Below, one piece after another: positions 51,792 to 61,340 of a DNA stretch of 64,000 bases. Every line of letters begins with the position of its first letter. Position 1 is the stretch's first letter. The DNA is from Alphaproteobacteria bacterium (GTDB lineage Bacteria; Pseudomonadota; Alphaproteobacteria; SHVP01), in the NCBI GenBank assembly GCA_040216735.1, contig JAVJOO010000002.1, forward strand, positions 771,118 through 835,117, read 5' to 3'. Made by a program: the position numbers and the translations under genes. Below the pieces are notes generated by a model that was not told the DNA's origin, ran no database searches, and saw only the letters and a list, made by a program, of their open reading frames with translations.

Positions 51792-51835
51792 GACCAACCT
51801 CCGAACCCTTAGGGGCTACAGGAATTCTTCAACCA

Positions 51836-51841
51836 ATATTA
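51836..51841 (-). promoter_or_regulatory. Possible ku-specific -10 box
   Basis: Minus-strand TAATAT lies in the AT-rich ligD-ku gap, about 45 nt before the ku ATG. No convincing -35 box precedes it at the right distance, so an internal ku promoter is only possible. Confidence 0.2.
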
Positions 51842-51857
51842 CTACCCGACTTTGTAC

Positions 51858-54425
51858 CTATTTGTTAATAGACACTTTTTTCTTGAGGTCGGCGGTTAGG
51901 CGCACGGCGGACTTGGCAAGGTCTTCCCACGGGTCGCGCGCCAATCGGGCGAGACGATCGGGGACGCTCTGCCAGTCGAAATCCCGCGGATCTTCGATGT
52001 CGCGCAATTCCTCCCAGGCCACCGGGGTGGCGACCGGCGCGCCGGCGCGGGCGCGTAGTGAATAGGACGCGACTGCCGTCGCGCCGCGCCCGTTGCGCAG
52101 GTAGTCCGCGTAGATTTTGCCCTTGCGCGCGGGCTTTTGCGGATTGTCGGTGTAGCGACCGGGGTGTTTGCGCGCGAGCAGGCGCACGACCCCGTGGGAA
52201 AAATCTTTCATTTCTTTCCAGGTATGCCGCCGCTCGATCGCCATGACGACATGCAATCCCTTGCCGCCGGTCGTGCGCACGAAACTGGCGATACCGAGGT
52301 CCTCCAATTCGTCGCGCACTTGATAGGCTGCGTCGACCACCGTGCGCCAATCGACGGACTCGTCGGGGTCGAGGTCGAAGACGATTCGGTCGGGCCGCTC
52401 GATGTTGTCGACCAGGCAGCCCCAGGGATGGAACTCGATGACCCCGAACTGCGATAGCGACAACAGGCCCTTGGCATCGTCGATATAGATGTAGTCGTCG
52501 CGCGCCTTTTCGTCGTCGTCGCCGTACATGCCGATCTTCTTGACGTCCCCCGGCATGCCGTCGCTGGCATGACGTTGGTAGAACATGTCGGCAAGTTTTC
52601 CGGTCGGACAACGCACCAGGGTAATCGGGCGGTTGACGATCTCGGGCAGCATCCAGTCGCCGACCTTGGCGTAATACAGCGCAAGGTCGAGTTTGCTCGG
52701 TCCGTCATTGGCGAACATCTTGCGCTCAGGGTTGGTGATCCACAGACCGGCAAGTACGGCGTCGGTCACCAGCTTGGGTTTAACCGGCGCATCGCCGGGG
52801 CCGGCGGCTTTGTCGGCGCGCACGCCCTTGTAGCGGGCCGCACGCAAATGGTCCTTACCCGTCCGGTTTGCGTACTCGACCTCGACGACGAGTTTTGGTT
52901 GAACCCAGGTTGCGTCTTTGACCTCTGCCGCGCTCTCCGGATCGATCACGAGGCCGGCGATCGGTCCGTCGCGGACGATTTCCCCAAGCGCCTTCACCAA
53001 CCGTGCGCCTTCGCGCTCGGCAAAGCCTGTACCGACCCGTCCGACATAGTGCAGCTTGTGATTCACCCGTTCCGCCAGCAGCAGCGCGCCCAACCCGCCG
53101 CCGGCCTTGCCGGGCGCGAAGCCCACGACCTCGAAATCGCCCGCGGCCGATGTTTTGATCTTTAACCAGGTCTTGGTCTTGCCCGAAACGTACGGCGCAT
53201 CGGCGCGCTTGGAGATGATTCCCTCCAGGCCCATATTCGCCGCCTGGGCGAAAAAGGCGGGCCCGCCGCCGCGGTGATGATCGCTGAAATGGACCGGGCA
53301 GGTCGCGGTGACGGTATCCTGGAGCAACCCCTCAAGGGCGTCCTTGCGCGTGCTGAGCGGCGCAGCCCGCAGGTCGAAACCGTCGAGGTACATCAGGTCG
53401 AACGCAAAGAAGACCAGCTTCTCCTTGGCGGCGTCCGCCAGCGCATCTTGCAGCAGCCCGAAGTTCGTCGTCCCGGTGGGCGTTTGCACACAGACCTCGC
53501 CGTCGATCAGCGCTTCCGTGCACGGGAGGGTCGCTAGAAAATCGGCGATGGGCTGGTATTTCTCGGTCCAGTCGTGCCCGTTACGGGTTGTCAGCCGAAC
53601 AGCGCCATCGTGGAGTCGCGCAATAGTGCGGTACCCGTCGAACTTGATCTCGTGCAGCCAGCCGTCGTCGCCGGGGGCCTGGGCGGCGAGGGTCGCGAGT
53701 TGCGGTTTAGGTGCCGCCGGCAGCGCCGCTTTCTTGGCACCGGGGATCTTCGCCGGTTTGGGTTTCGGTTTAGCCACCCGCGGCAGCGGCGGCAGCGCGG
53801 CGCGGTCCTCCATTTCCTGGACCGTCAGGCCCGAGATCACGCTGTGCGGCGCGTCCTCGGTGACGATGCCGTCGGCTTCGGGCTGAGCGTAGATATCGCG
53901 TTCTTTGATCAGCAGCCATTCCTTGCCGGTGGCATTGGTGCCCTTGATCCGCACCAGCGCCCAGCCGCCCTTCATCTTCTTGCCGTCGAGGCGGAACTTC
54001 ATATCGCCGCGCGCATAGTCGGCGTCGGGGTCGTCGGTCATCGGCACCCAGGCACCGGTGTCCCACACGATGACCGAGCCGCCACCGTATTCGCCCTTCG
54101 GAATCGTGCCTTCGAACGCGCCGTAGCTCACCGGATGATCCTCGGTGCGCACCGCTAGGCGCTTAACCTTGGGGTCGAGGCTCGGCCCGCGCGTCACCGC
54201 CCAGCTCTTCAGCACCCCGCCCATTTCGATTCGGAAGTCGTAGTGCAGGCGCGACGCATCGTGCATTTGCACGACGAACATGTTGCCGCTGACGCTGGGC
54301 GCGGAGCGTACCGGTTCGGGCGTGACGCGAAAGTCGCGCTTGGCGCGGTATTCGTCGAGTTGGGCGCCGCGGTCGCCGGACTTAGAGGATTTCTTGGACG
54401 CAGGGCGGGCGGGCTTCTTCGCCAT
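51858..54425 (-). CDS. ligD: Multifunctional ATP-dependent DNA ligase LigD (PE-ligase-polymerase)
   Basis: An 855-residue three-domain NHEJ enzyme. (1) 3'-phosphoesterase, about 40-200: HDASRLHYDFR with His55, His61, Asp63, Arg65, and DHPVSYGAFEGTIPKGEYGGG with His97. (2) Ligase, about 240-530: nucleotidyl Lys261 in HEIKFDGYR, EALIDGEVC, EGIISKRADAPY, TKTWLKIK. (3) Primase-polymerase, about 560-850: FDLDPDESVDW metal pair, TGGKGLHVV, RKGKIYADYLRNGRGATAVASYS. Order PE-Lig-Pol is that of the Pseudomonas type, not the mycobacterial Pol-PE-Lig. It repairs ends held by Ku. A long Lys/Pro-rich linker (217-245) joins PE and ligase. It is 32 nt after the CBS gene. Confidence 0.95.
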   Translation of the reverse strand: MAKKPARPASKKSSKSGDRGAQLDEYRAKRDFRVTPEPVRSAPSVSGNMFVVQMHDASRLHYDFRIEMGGVLKSWAVTRGPSLDPKVKRLAVRTEDHPVSYGAFEGTIPKGEYGGGSVIVWDTGAWVPMTDDPDADYARGDMKFRLDGKKMKGGWALVRIKGTNATGKEWLLIKERDIYAQPEADGIVTEDAPHSVISGLTVQEMEDRAALPPLPRVAKPKPKPAKIPGAKKAALPAAPKPQLATLAAQAPGDDGWLHEIKFDGYRTIARLHDGAVRLTTRNGHDWTEKYQPIADFLATLPCTEALIDGEVCVQTPTGTTNFGLLQDALADAAKEKLVFFAFDLMYLDGFDLRAAPLSTRKDALEGLLQDTVTATCPVHFSDHHRGGGPAFFAQAANMGLEGIISKRADAPYVSGKTKTWLKIKTSAAGDFEVVGFAPGKAGGGLGALLLAERVNHKLHYVGRVGTGFAEREGARLVKALGEIVRDGPIAGLVIDPESAAEVKDATWVQPKLVVEVEYANRTGKDHLRAARYKGVRADKAAGPGDAPVKPKLVTDAVLAGLWITNPERKMFANDGPSKLDLALYYAKVGDWMLPEIVNRPITLVRCPTGKLADMFYQRHASDGMPGDVKKIGMYGDDDEKARDDYIYIDDAKGLLSLSQFGVIEFHPWGCLVDNIERPDRIVFDLDPDESVDWRTVVDAAYQVRDELEDLGIASFVRTTGGKGLHVVMAIERRHTWKEMKDFSHGVVRLLARKHPGRYTDNPQKPARKGKIYADYLRNGRGATAVASYSLRARAGAPVATPVAWEELRDIEDPRDFDWQSVPDRLARLARDPWEDLAKSAVRLTADLKKKVSINK

Positions 54426-54457
54426 TGGTTCGGCTCAGGCGCGGGCGCGCCGCGCCC

Positions 54458-54889
54458 TCAGGTGGCGGCTTCCTGCATCGCTTCCTGGTAGGCGCCGGGC
54501 TCCTGCGCCATCGACAGCAGCACATCGGTCAAGCTGACGACGCCGACAACCTTGCCTTCGTGAATCACCGGCATGTGGCGAAAGCCCCGGGTCGACATCG
54601 TGCGAAACACATCCGACACCGTCGTCTGCGGGCGACAAGCCACGACTTTCTTTACGGCGATCTCGTCGACTGTCATGCCGTGGATCAGGTCAGCGCCGCC
54701 GGCGACGGCCTTGACGATATCGCGCTCGGACAGCACACCGACGAACTTACCTTCGTCGCCCACCACCATCAGCAAACCGATCCGGTTCTCGGCCAGAACC
54801 TTGGCCGCATCGACCATGGTCGTGCTCGGCGTGACGGTAACAACCTTCCGGTTCTTGCGCCGGACGATCAGATCAACTTCCATACTCAT
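54458..54889 (-). CDS. CBS-domain pair protein
   Basis: A 143-residue soluble protein made of two CBS motifs: VVTVTPSTTMVDAAKVLAENRIGLLMVVGDEGKFVGVLSERDIVKAV and VVACRPQTTVSDVFRTMSTRGFRHMPVIHEGKVVGVVSLTDVLLSM. CBS pairs (Bateman modules) bind adenosine nucleotides, often AMP, ATP or SAM. It resembles free-standing IMPDH-like CBS proteins of Alphaproteobacteria. It lies 32 nt upstream of ligD on the same strand and may lead the end-joining operon, but it could equally be an unrelated neighbour. The 98-bp divergent gap to the flavoenzyme gene holds no obvious promoter. Confidence 0.88.
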   Translation of the reverse strand: MSMEVDLIVRRKNRKVVTVTPSTTMVDAAKVLAENRIGLLMVVGDEGKFVGVLSERDIVKAVAGGADLIHGMTVDEIAVKKVVACRPQTTVSDVFRTMSTRGFRHMPVIHEGKVVGVVSLTDVLLSMAQEPGAYQEAMQEAAT

Positions 54890-54987
54890 AACGTAACTCC
54901 GCCCCCAGACTGCGGATTATGCACGAAATCGCGGCATCGGCCACGGTTCCCGGCCCGGGTCGCCCAAATCGAAAGTAAAGTCCGCCC

Positions 54988-56946
54988 ATGAACCCCGGCA
55001 CACCCCGCTATCCCCGTCTGTTTTCGCCCCTTTCGCTCGGTCCGAAAACGTTGAAGAACCGCATCGTTCAGCCCGGCCACAGCCTGCGTTTGGGCGATGC
55101 CGACGGTACCGTGGGCGCGCGCCTGCGCGAATATGTCGCCGCCCGGGCGCGCGGCGGGGCGGCGATGGTGTGTATGGAATCCGCGCCGGTCCACCCCAAT
55201 AGCCACAACTACGAACACCAGCTTGTTGTCTACGACGATCGGATCGTGCCCGGCCTGGCGGCGACGGCGGACGTAGTGCACGACGCTGGCGCGCTGCTGT
55301 CGCTCATCCTGTGGCACGGGGGGCACAACGTGTCCTACCTAGACGGCCAGGCCGCCGTCGCCCCTTCGCCGATCCCTTCGCCCAGCACCGGCGAGACGCC
55401 CGCCGTGCTCACCGCCAAGGGTATCCGCGAGATCGTCCGCGCCCACGCCGAGGCGGCCGTGCGCTGCTGGCGGGCGGGCCTCGACGCAGTCGAGGTACAG
55501 ACTGCCACTGATTATCTCTACGGCGCGTTCCTGTCGCCGACGCTGAACCGACGCACCGACGCGTACGGTGGCTCGATCGAGAACCGCGTGCGCATCGTCG
55601 CCGAAACCCTCGATGCCATTCGCGACGCGACCAAGGGCGAAATTGCCGTCGGGGTGCGTACCTCGGCGACCCATGCCATCGCCACCGATCCCGGCGACTA
55701 CGGCCTGACCGAGTCCGTTGCCGCGATGCAATGGCTCGATCGTCAGGGTCTTTGCGATTGGGTCAGCGTCATGAACGGCTCGCACTGGTCGTTTCCCGAA
55801 CTCATTGCGCCGATGAGCCATCCCCGCGCCGAACATGCCGGCCTTGCCCGCGCGTTCGCCCAAACCCTTCGCGTCCCGGTCATGGTCGCTGGCCGCATCC
55901 GCACTGCGCCGGAGGCCGAGCAGATTCTCGCATCGGGCGCGGCGGACATCGTAGCGATGGCCCGCACCCTCATTGCGGATCCGGATTGGCCCAATAAAGT
56001 CATGGCGGGCGACGAGGCGCGCATTCGCCCGTGCGTGTCGTGCAACCAAGGCTGCCTTGCCTTCGCCGCTCAGCACCTTGCCGGCACCTGCATCGTCAAT
56101 CCGGCGGCGGGGCGCGAAAGCGATCTCGGCCCGATCCTGCCTACCGCCGCGCCGAAACGAATTGCCGTCGTCGGCGGCGGGCCGGCGGGTCTGGAGGCCG
56201 CGCGCGTCGCCGCCCTACGCGGTCATACCGTCACGCTCTACGAAGCCGAGGATCATCTCGGCGGTGCCTTGCGCTTGGCGGCGGGCTCGCCCCACCGTCG
56301 CGAAATGGCCGCCGCGCTCGCCTGGTGGCGCGGCGAACTCGCGGCGCTCGGCGTCGCCGTCAAGACCGCCACGCGGATTGACGCGGCGACACCGCCCGAG
56401 GCCGACCACGTTATCTGGGCCGTCGGCGCCGAACCGGCGGTCACGAAGGTCTGGCAACGCCGGCCGCACCTGCGCGACGGCATTCCCGGTGCGGCGGGTT
56501 TGCCGATGGGCCGCGACGTCATGACTGGCACCGCCGCCGTGGCAGGCAACGTTCTCGTCGTCGACGAAGAGGGAGGCTGGCCCACGGTGTCGCTGATCGA
56601 CCACCTGATCGAAGATCCCGCGGTTCGGGCGATCACGGTGGTTACGCCGGCCGCGGACGTCTGCGGCGCGGCCCTCGACTACACGCTGGAGCGCGCCGAG
56701 GTCTTGCACCGATTTGCAGCGTCGACGGTACGGTTCCTGCCGGGCGTGCTGGTCGACCGCGTCGAAAACGGGATGGCCGACCTGACCGACGGTACGCGCC
56801 TGGGCCCCTACGATGCGATCATCCTTGCCACCGGTACTGCGGCGCGGGCCTATCCCGACGATGCCCTGGCCGCAGGCGACTGCATCGCGCCGCGCGGCAT
56901 TTGGGCCGCCACCAACGACGCTCACCGCCTCGCCCGCACGCTTTAG
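54988..56946 (+). CDS. Old yellow enzyme/FAD-NADH oxidoreductase (2,4-dienoyl-CoA reductase or N-demethylase type)
   Basis: A 652-residue three-cofactor enzyme. Residues 1-370 form an FMN TIM barrel (RLFSPLSLGPKTLKNRIVQPGHS, WRAGLDAVEVQTATDYLYGAFLSPTLNRRTDAYGGSIENRVRIV). CVSCNQGCLAF followed by C in AGTCIVNPAAG binds a 4Fe-4S cluster. Residues 380-652 bind FAD/NAD (IAVVGGGPAGLEAARVAALRG). This is the layout of trimethylamine dehydrogenase, 2,4-dienoyl-CoA reductase and N-methylproline demethylase. The early HSLRLGD and HGGHNVS differ from dienoyl-CoA reductase and fit the demethylase branch, but this is uncertain. It converges on the second methyltransferase gene with a 4-nt gap. Confidence 0.88.
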   Translation: MNPGTPRYPRLFSPLSLGPKTLKNRIVQPGHSLRLGDADGTVGARLREYVAARARGGAAMVCMESAPVHPNSHNYEHQLVVYDDRIVPGLAATADVVHDAGALLSLILWHGGHNVSYLDGQAAVAPSPIPSPSTGETPAVLTAKGIREIVRAHAEAAVRCWRAGLDAVEVQTATDYLYGAFLSPTLNRRTDAYGGSIENRVRIVAETLDAIRDATKGEIAVGVRTSATHAIATDPGDYGLTESVAAMQWLDRQGLCDWVSVMNGSHWSFPELIAPMSHPRAEHAGLARAFAQTLRVPVMVAGRIRTAPEAEQILASGAADIVAMARTLIADPDWPNKVMAGDEARIRPCVSCNQGCLAFAAQHLAGTCIVNPAAGRESDLGPILPTAAPKRIAVVGGGPAGLEAARVAALRGHTVTLYEAEDHLGGALRLAAGSPHRREMAAALAWWRGELAALGVAVKTATRIDAATPPEADHVIWAVGAEPAVTKVWQRRPHLRDGIPGAAGLPMGRDVMTGTAAVAGNVLVVDEEGGWPTVSLIDHLIEDPAVRAITVVTPAADVCGAALDYTLERAEVLHRFAASTVRFLPGVLVDRVENGMADLTDGTRLGPYDAIILATGTAARAYPDDALAAGDCIAPRGIWAATNDAHRLARTL

Positions 56947-56950
56947 CGTC

Positions 56951-58075
56951 TTAGCGCACCGCACCCGCGACGTAGAGAATTTCCGGATAGGTCCGCGGCG
57001 GCCGCCCGGGGTCGGCCACCGTCATATCGGTGGCCAGTGTCGCGAGCATCGGTACCTGCGGGAAGGATTTCTCGGGCGCGAAACCGCATGCGACGGCAAG
57101 CTCCTTCAACTCCATTTCGTGCATGGTTTCCATGAACGGTTCGGCGTTGAAATGCGCCCCCCACCGGTGCCACTGCGCATCGAACGGGGTCTTGGCGAAA
57201 TACTGCTGCGATTCGCAATGCACCATCACCCCGCCGGGCCGCAGCAGGCGATGGCATTCGCTGTAGATGTTACGGATCGCCCGGTTCGAGGTCTCGTGCA
57301 GCACGATTGTCGAGACGACCAGATCGAAACTGCCGTCGGCGAAATCGGTGGCCTCTGCGTTCTGTTGCGAAAACTGAACGGCGACGCCGGCTGCATCCGC
57401 GCGAACTTTGGCGTGTCTCAGGCAAGGCGCGGCCACGTCGATCGCGTCGATCTCGGCCCCCACAAAGGCGCGCCCATAGGCCAGGGTCGAATGCCCCACG
57501 GTACAGCCCATGTCCAATAGGCGTTGGACCCGAAGGTCGGGAAAGTTGCGCCTCACGAAGGCCGCGAGGGCCTCGCCGACTCCAGCCGCATCGGCGCCCA
57601 TATAGCCGTAGGAGACGATGACGTGATCGTAAAGCGCGCCGGCGAAGGCGTCGTTGTCGGCCAATTCGCTGTGGTAATTGCCGGGCATGCAGTGGATATC
57701 GACCGCGCTTTGGTAGCGCGGTACCCGCACCATCGGGTCGAGCCGCAGGGTCGCGCGACCCGTGCCCTTGGGTGGCCCGGCGGGCCATTGGCGGGCCAAC
57801 GTCGTGCCCGAGGTGTCCCACATCATTTCCTGTTGGGTGCGCCGCAATGCGCTGGTCCAGGGATAAAGCGCGGTGCGCTCAGCCAGTTTGCGCAACGCGT
57901 GACGGTCGGGGTCGTGCCCGGCATTTCGGCGAAACGCCGGCGTCAGTTGGTGATCGGCGATCGCCCGCGCGCCCGGCATCAACGTGCCGCCAATATAGCC
58001 GCGAATGCCTGCGACAAAGCGCATGCGCGCGCCCTCGTCGTGGCTTTCGTCGATCGTCAGGCCAGCCGGTTTCAT
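56951..58075 (-). CDS. SAM-dependent methyltransferase, paralogue B
   Basis: A 374-residue paralogue of the protein at 44325-45488. Shared features: RRTQQEMMWDT, YQSAVDIHCMPGN, ALYDHV, then RLLDMGCTVGHSTLAYG (motif I), IDAIDVAAPCLRHAKVRADAAG, FSQQNAEATDFADGSFDLVVSTIVLHETSNR, LLRPGGVMVHCES. Here the second Gly of the motif I loop is a Thr-Val, but the core is intact. The C-terminal YPEILYVAGAV differs from the partner. The helical first half is probably a substrate cap. The start is ATG 58075; no clear ribosome site. It is divergent from the MDR gene. Substrate unknown. Confidence 0.78.
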   Translation of the reverse strand: MKPAGLTIDESHDEGARMRFVAGIRGYIGGTLMPGARAIADHQLTPAFRRNAGHDPDRHALRKLAERTALYPWTSALRRTQQEMMWDTSGTTLARQWPAGPPKGTGRATLRLDPMVRVPRYQSAVDIHCMPGNYHSELADNDAFAGALYDHVIVSYGYMGADAAGVGEALAAFVRRNFPDLRVQRLLDMGCTVGHSTLAYGRAFVGAEIDAIDVAAPCLRHAKVRADAAGVAVQFSQQNAEATDFADGSFDLVVSTIVLHETSNRAIRNIYSECHRLLRPGGVMVHCESQQYFAKTPFDAQWHRWGAHFNAEPFMETMHEMELKELAVACGFAPEKSFPQVPMLATLATDMTVADPGRPPRTYPEILYVAGAVR

Positions 58076-58151
58076 CTTCCTAGCGTATCACGGGAGGTTT
58101 CCTTCCCGCATCCCTATCCAGGCCCTAGGATGGGCGTCAGGAGATCACCCC

Positions 58152-59198
58152 ATGAATGACACAGTCCACCGCCGGTGGGTCCTTGCGACACACCCACAAG
58201 GCGCTCCCAAGGAAAGCGATTTCCGCCTCGAAGAAGGGCCGCTCCCGGTGCCCGGTCCGGGCGAATTCCTGGTGCGCGCCATCCTGATCGGGATCGAACC
58301 GCGCCTGCGCCTCATGCTCAACCCGACGACCGCAACCAACAGGGCGATGCGGCCGGAGGGTGCACCCTCCGCGCTCGGCCAGGTCGTGCCGTCATCGGTC
58401 GTGGGCGAGGTTATCGCATCGAACGATCCGGACTATCCAAAAGGTGCAGTCGTCGACGGCCTGTTGGGCTGGCAAAGCCATGCCGTCGTAGCGCGCCAAG
58501 GCTACAACCGAAAAAACAATCCGGCCGGCATCCGTACCTGCGACCTCGCGCTCGGTCCGCCGGCGGCCCACCTCAGTGTCCTGGGAACGCCCGGTCTGAC
58601 CGCCATTCTTGCCCTCCAGCACGAAGGCCGCCTCGCGCCCGGCGAAACCATGGTGGTAACCAGTGCTGCGGGCACGGTCGGTTCGGTCGCGGCGCAGCTC
58701 GGCCGGTTGGCCGGCGCCCGCGTGGTCGGCCTGACCGGCAGCGCAGAGAAGGCGCGATATCTCACCGACGACCTCGGATTGGATGCAGCGATCGATTACC
58801 GGACTTGCGGCGACCTCGCGGCGGCGGTCCGCGCCGCGTGCCCCGGCGGTGTCGACTATCATTTCGACAACGTCGGCGGCGCCATGGCGGCAACGATCAA
58901 CGCTCAGTTCAATCCCGGGGCTCGCCACACCCGTTGCGGCATCGTCTCGAAATACAATTTGTCTTCGAGCGAATGGCATCAATCGGACGAGTTCGACGGG
59001 CAGTTCACCGTTCACGATCACGTCGCCGAATACGATACGGCCAAGGCCGAACTCGCCCGCTTGCTCAAAGCGGGCGACCTTAAGTGTGTCGAGCGAATTT
59101 TCGATGGACTCGAGTCGGCGCCTGCGGCCTTTGTCGGCCTGATGCAGGGCGAGAACATCGGCAAGTGGTTGGTTCGGGTCGCCGAGGATCCCCGGTGA
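58152..59198 (+). CDS. NADP-dependent medium-chain oxidoreductase (PTGR/CurA type)
   Basis: A 348-residue zinc-independent MDR protein: ILIGIEPRLRLMLN, LGTPGLTAILALQHEGRLAPGETMVVTSAAGTVGSVAAQLGRLAGARVVGLTGS (NADP site), YHFDNVGGAMAATINAQFNPGARHTRCGIVS and the tail GLMQGENIGKWLVRVAED. The pattern fits prostaglandin reductase and CurA-like enone reductases, which saturate alpha,beta-unsaturated ketones. ATG 58152 follows an AGGAGAT region. Its stop overlaps the start of the peptidase gene (GTGA), so both are translated together. Confidence 0.88.
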   Translation: MNDTVHRRWVLATHPQGAPKESDFRLEEGPLPVPGPGEFLVRAILIGIEPRLRLMLNPTTATNRAMRPEGAPSALGQVVPSSVVGEVIASNDPDYPKGAVVDGLLGWQSHAVVARQGYNRKNNPAGIRTCDLALGPPAAHLSVLGTPGLTAILALQHEGRLAPGETMVVTSAAGTVGSVAAQLGRLAGARVVGLTGSAEKARYLTDDLGLDAAIDYRTCGDLAAAVRAACPGGVDYHFDNVGGAMAATINAQFNPGARHTRCGIVSKYNLSSSEWHQSDEFDGQFTVHDHVAEYDTAKAELARLLKAGDLKCVERIFDGLESAPAAFVGLMQGENIGKWLVRVAEDPR

Positions 59199-61276
59199 AC
59201 GGTGCGTCCAAACCGCCACCGCCGGTCGCTGCGGCGAAGCCGCATTTGTCGCCCCAAGGCGACCCCTATGCTTGGCTCCGGGCCGAAAACTGGCAAGACG
59301 TCATTCGCGATCCGTCGGTGCTCGACTCCGAGATTCGCACCTACCTCGATGCCGAGAATGCCTACACCAACAGGACGCTGGCACCACTGAACGCCCTCGC
59401 CGACACCCTTGTGGGCGAAATGCGCGCCCGCATCAGGGAGGACGATTCCAGCGTACCCGTCCCGGTCGACGAATACCGTTACTACCTTCGTTACAACGAC
59501 GGCGGTCAGCACCCGCTGTATTGCCGTACCAAGGGCGACGACGGCGCGGAGGAAGTTCTGCTCGATGCCGATGCCGAATCGGCGGGCGAGGCCTTCTACC
59601 GGGTGTCGATGTTCATCGTCAGCGACGATCACACCCGGTTCGCCTACGGCGTCGACCTGACGGGCGGCGAAAACTATCGCCTTCGGGTGCGCGACGCCGC
59701 GACCGGATCGCTGATCGAGGACGCGATCGGCGGTCTCAGCGGCGACCTGCGTATCGCTAACGACAATAGGACGATCTTCTATGTCCGCCGCGACGACAAC
59801 CACCGGCCACGCTGGGTCTATCGTCATGTCATCGGCGCGGATCCAAAAAACGACACGCTCGTTTACGAAGAACCCGACCAGGGCTTTTACCTGTCGCTCG
59901 GGCGCACCGAGAGCCGTCGCTACATCACCGTCAACTGCGCCGCCCATGACGACACCAGCGAGGTCCGTCTGATCGATGCCGACGCGCCTAGCCGGCCACC
60001 GGTCCTGGTGGCGCCGCGCGACCCCGGCGTCAGCTACAGCGTTTATCACCGCGCCGAGCAACTCGTCATCGTCACCAACGCCGACGGTGCCGAGGACTTC
60101 AAGATCGTTACCTGTCCTGTCGCGACACCGGGCCGCACTCATTGGCGCGACCTCGTTCCCCACCGGCCCGGACGGTTGATTCTGAGCCTCAATGTCTTTG
60201 CCGACTACATCGTGCGGCTGGAGCGGATCGACGCGTTGCCGCGGTTGGTCGTGCACGCCGTTGCGGACGGTCGTGAAGACACCATCGCCTTCGACGAAGC
60301 GGCCTACGATCTCAGCTTGTTCCACGAAATGCCGCACGACGCTGCGGTGATGCGGTTCAGCTATTCGTCGATGACCACGCCGCTCACGGTGTACGACCAC
60401 GACCTCGCCACGGGCGCCCGCACCATGCGCAAGCGCCAGGACGTACCAAGCGGCCACGACCCCGCCGACTACGTGACCGAACGCCTGATGGCACCGACCG
60501 CGGACGGCGAGCGCGTTCCCATCTCACTCCTCTACCGCAAGGGCACGCCGCGCGACGGCAGCGCCCCGCTATTGCTCTACGGCTACGGCTCCTACGGGAT
60601 CAGCATTCCGGCCGCGTTTCAAACCAACCGGCTTAGCCTAGCCGACCGCGGCTTCGTCTATGCCATCGCCCATATCCGCGGCGGCATGGAAAAGGGTTAT
60701 GGCTGGTACCGTTCGGGCAAATTGCACAACAAGAAGAACACCTTCGACGATTTCATCGCCAGCGCCGAGTATCTGATCGACCGGCGCTACACCGCAGCCG
60801 GTAACATCGCGGCGCATGGCGGCAGCGCGGGCGGATTGTTGATGGGCGCGGTAGTCAACATGCGGCCCGACCTGTTCGGGGCCGTGGTGGCCGACGTGCC
60901 CTTCGTCGATGTGCTGACCACCATTCTCGACGATTCGCTCCCGCTGACCCCGCCCGAGTGGGTCGAATGGGGCAACCCAATCGAGGACGAAGAGGCCCGC
61001 GAATACATCGCGTCCTACTCGCCCTATGACAATGTCGCGGCGCAGGACTATCCGGCGATGCTGGTGACCGGCGGCGTTTCCGATCCGCGCGTGACCTATT
61101 GGGAGCCCGCGAAGTGGGTCGCCAAACTGCGGGCGACCAAAACCGACACCAATCCGCTCCTTCTGCACATCAACATGGACGCAGGCCACGGCGGCAAGGC
61201 AGGTCGCTTCGCCCGGCTCGACGAGATCGGCCGCATGTATGCGTTCATTCTGTGGGCGTTGGACAGACGGACCTAA
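59195..61276 (+). CDS. S9 family peptidase (oligopeptidase B-like)
   Basis: A 693-residue cytoplasmic serine peptidase. The first 410 residues form a beta-propeller (DPYAWLRAENWQDVIRDPSVL is a family opening; repeated D-x-x-T-I-F-Y-V-R-R strands). The C-terminal alpha/beta hydrolase has YGYGSYGISIPAAF, IAHIRGGMEKGYGWY, catalytic Ser in AAHGGSAGGLLMGAV and His in MDAGHGGKAGRF. It cleaves short peptides after basic residues in the family prototype. GTG 59195 overlaps the upstream stop (GTGA). The sequence extends the normal 680-720-residue length. Confidence 0.9.
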   Translation: MNGASKPPPPVAAAKPHLSPQGDPYAWLRAENWQDVIRDPSVLDSEIRTYLDAENAYTNRTLAPLNALADTLVGEMRARIREDDSSVPVPVDEYRYYLRYNDGGQHPLYCRTKGDDGAEEVLLDADAESAGEAFYRVSMFIVSDDHTRFAYGVDLTGGENYRLRVRDAATGSLIEDAIGGLSGDLRIANDNRTIFYVRRDDNHRPRWVYRHVIGADPKNDTLVYEEPDQGFYLSLGRTESRRYITVNCAAHDDTSEVRLIDADAPSRPPVLVAPRDPGVSYSVYHRAEQLVIVTNADGAEDFKIVTCPVATPGRTHWRDLVPHRPGRLILSLNVFADYIVRLERIDALPRLVVHAVADGREDTIAFDEAAYDLSLFHEMPHDAAVMRFSYSSMTTPLTVYDHDLATGARTMRKRQDVPSGHDPADYVTERLMAPTADGERVPISLLYRKGTPRDGSAPLLLYGYGSYGISIPAAFQTNRLSLADRGFVYAIAHIRGGMEKGYGWYRSGKLHNKKNTFDDFIASAEYLIDRRYTAAGNIAAHGGSAGGLLMGAVVNMRPDLFGAVVADVPFVDVLTTILDDSLPLTPPEWVEWGNPIEDEEAREYIASYSPYDNVAAQDYPAMLVTGGVSDPRVTYWEPAKWVAKLRATKTDTNPLLLHINMDAGHGGKAGRFARLDEIGRMYAFILWALDRRT

Positions 61277-61340
61277 CCCACACCTTGCTTGGAATGCTCC
61301 TCGGGTGTGTTGTAGCCGCCAGCCGACAGGAGAGATGCCC

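Noticed and set aside
58081-58120. GGGAGG/CCTTCCC hairpin between the divergent methyltransferase and MDR genes as a terminator.
   Set aside because: Both neighbours are transcribed away from it and the stem has a wobble; it is more likely part of the promoter region.
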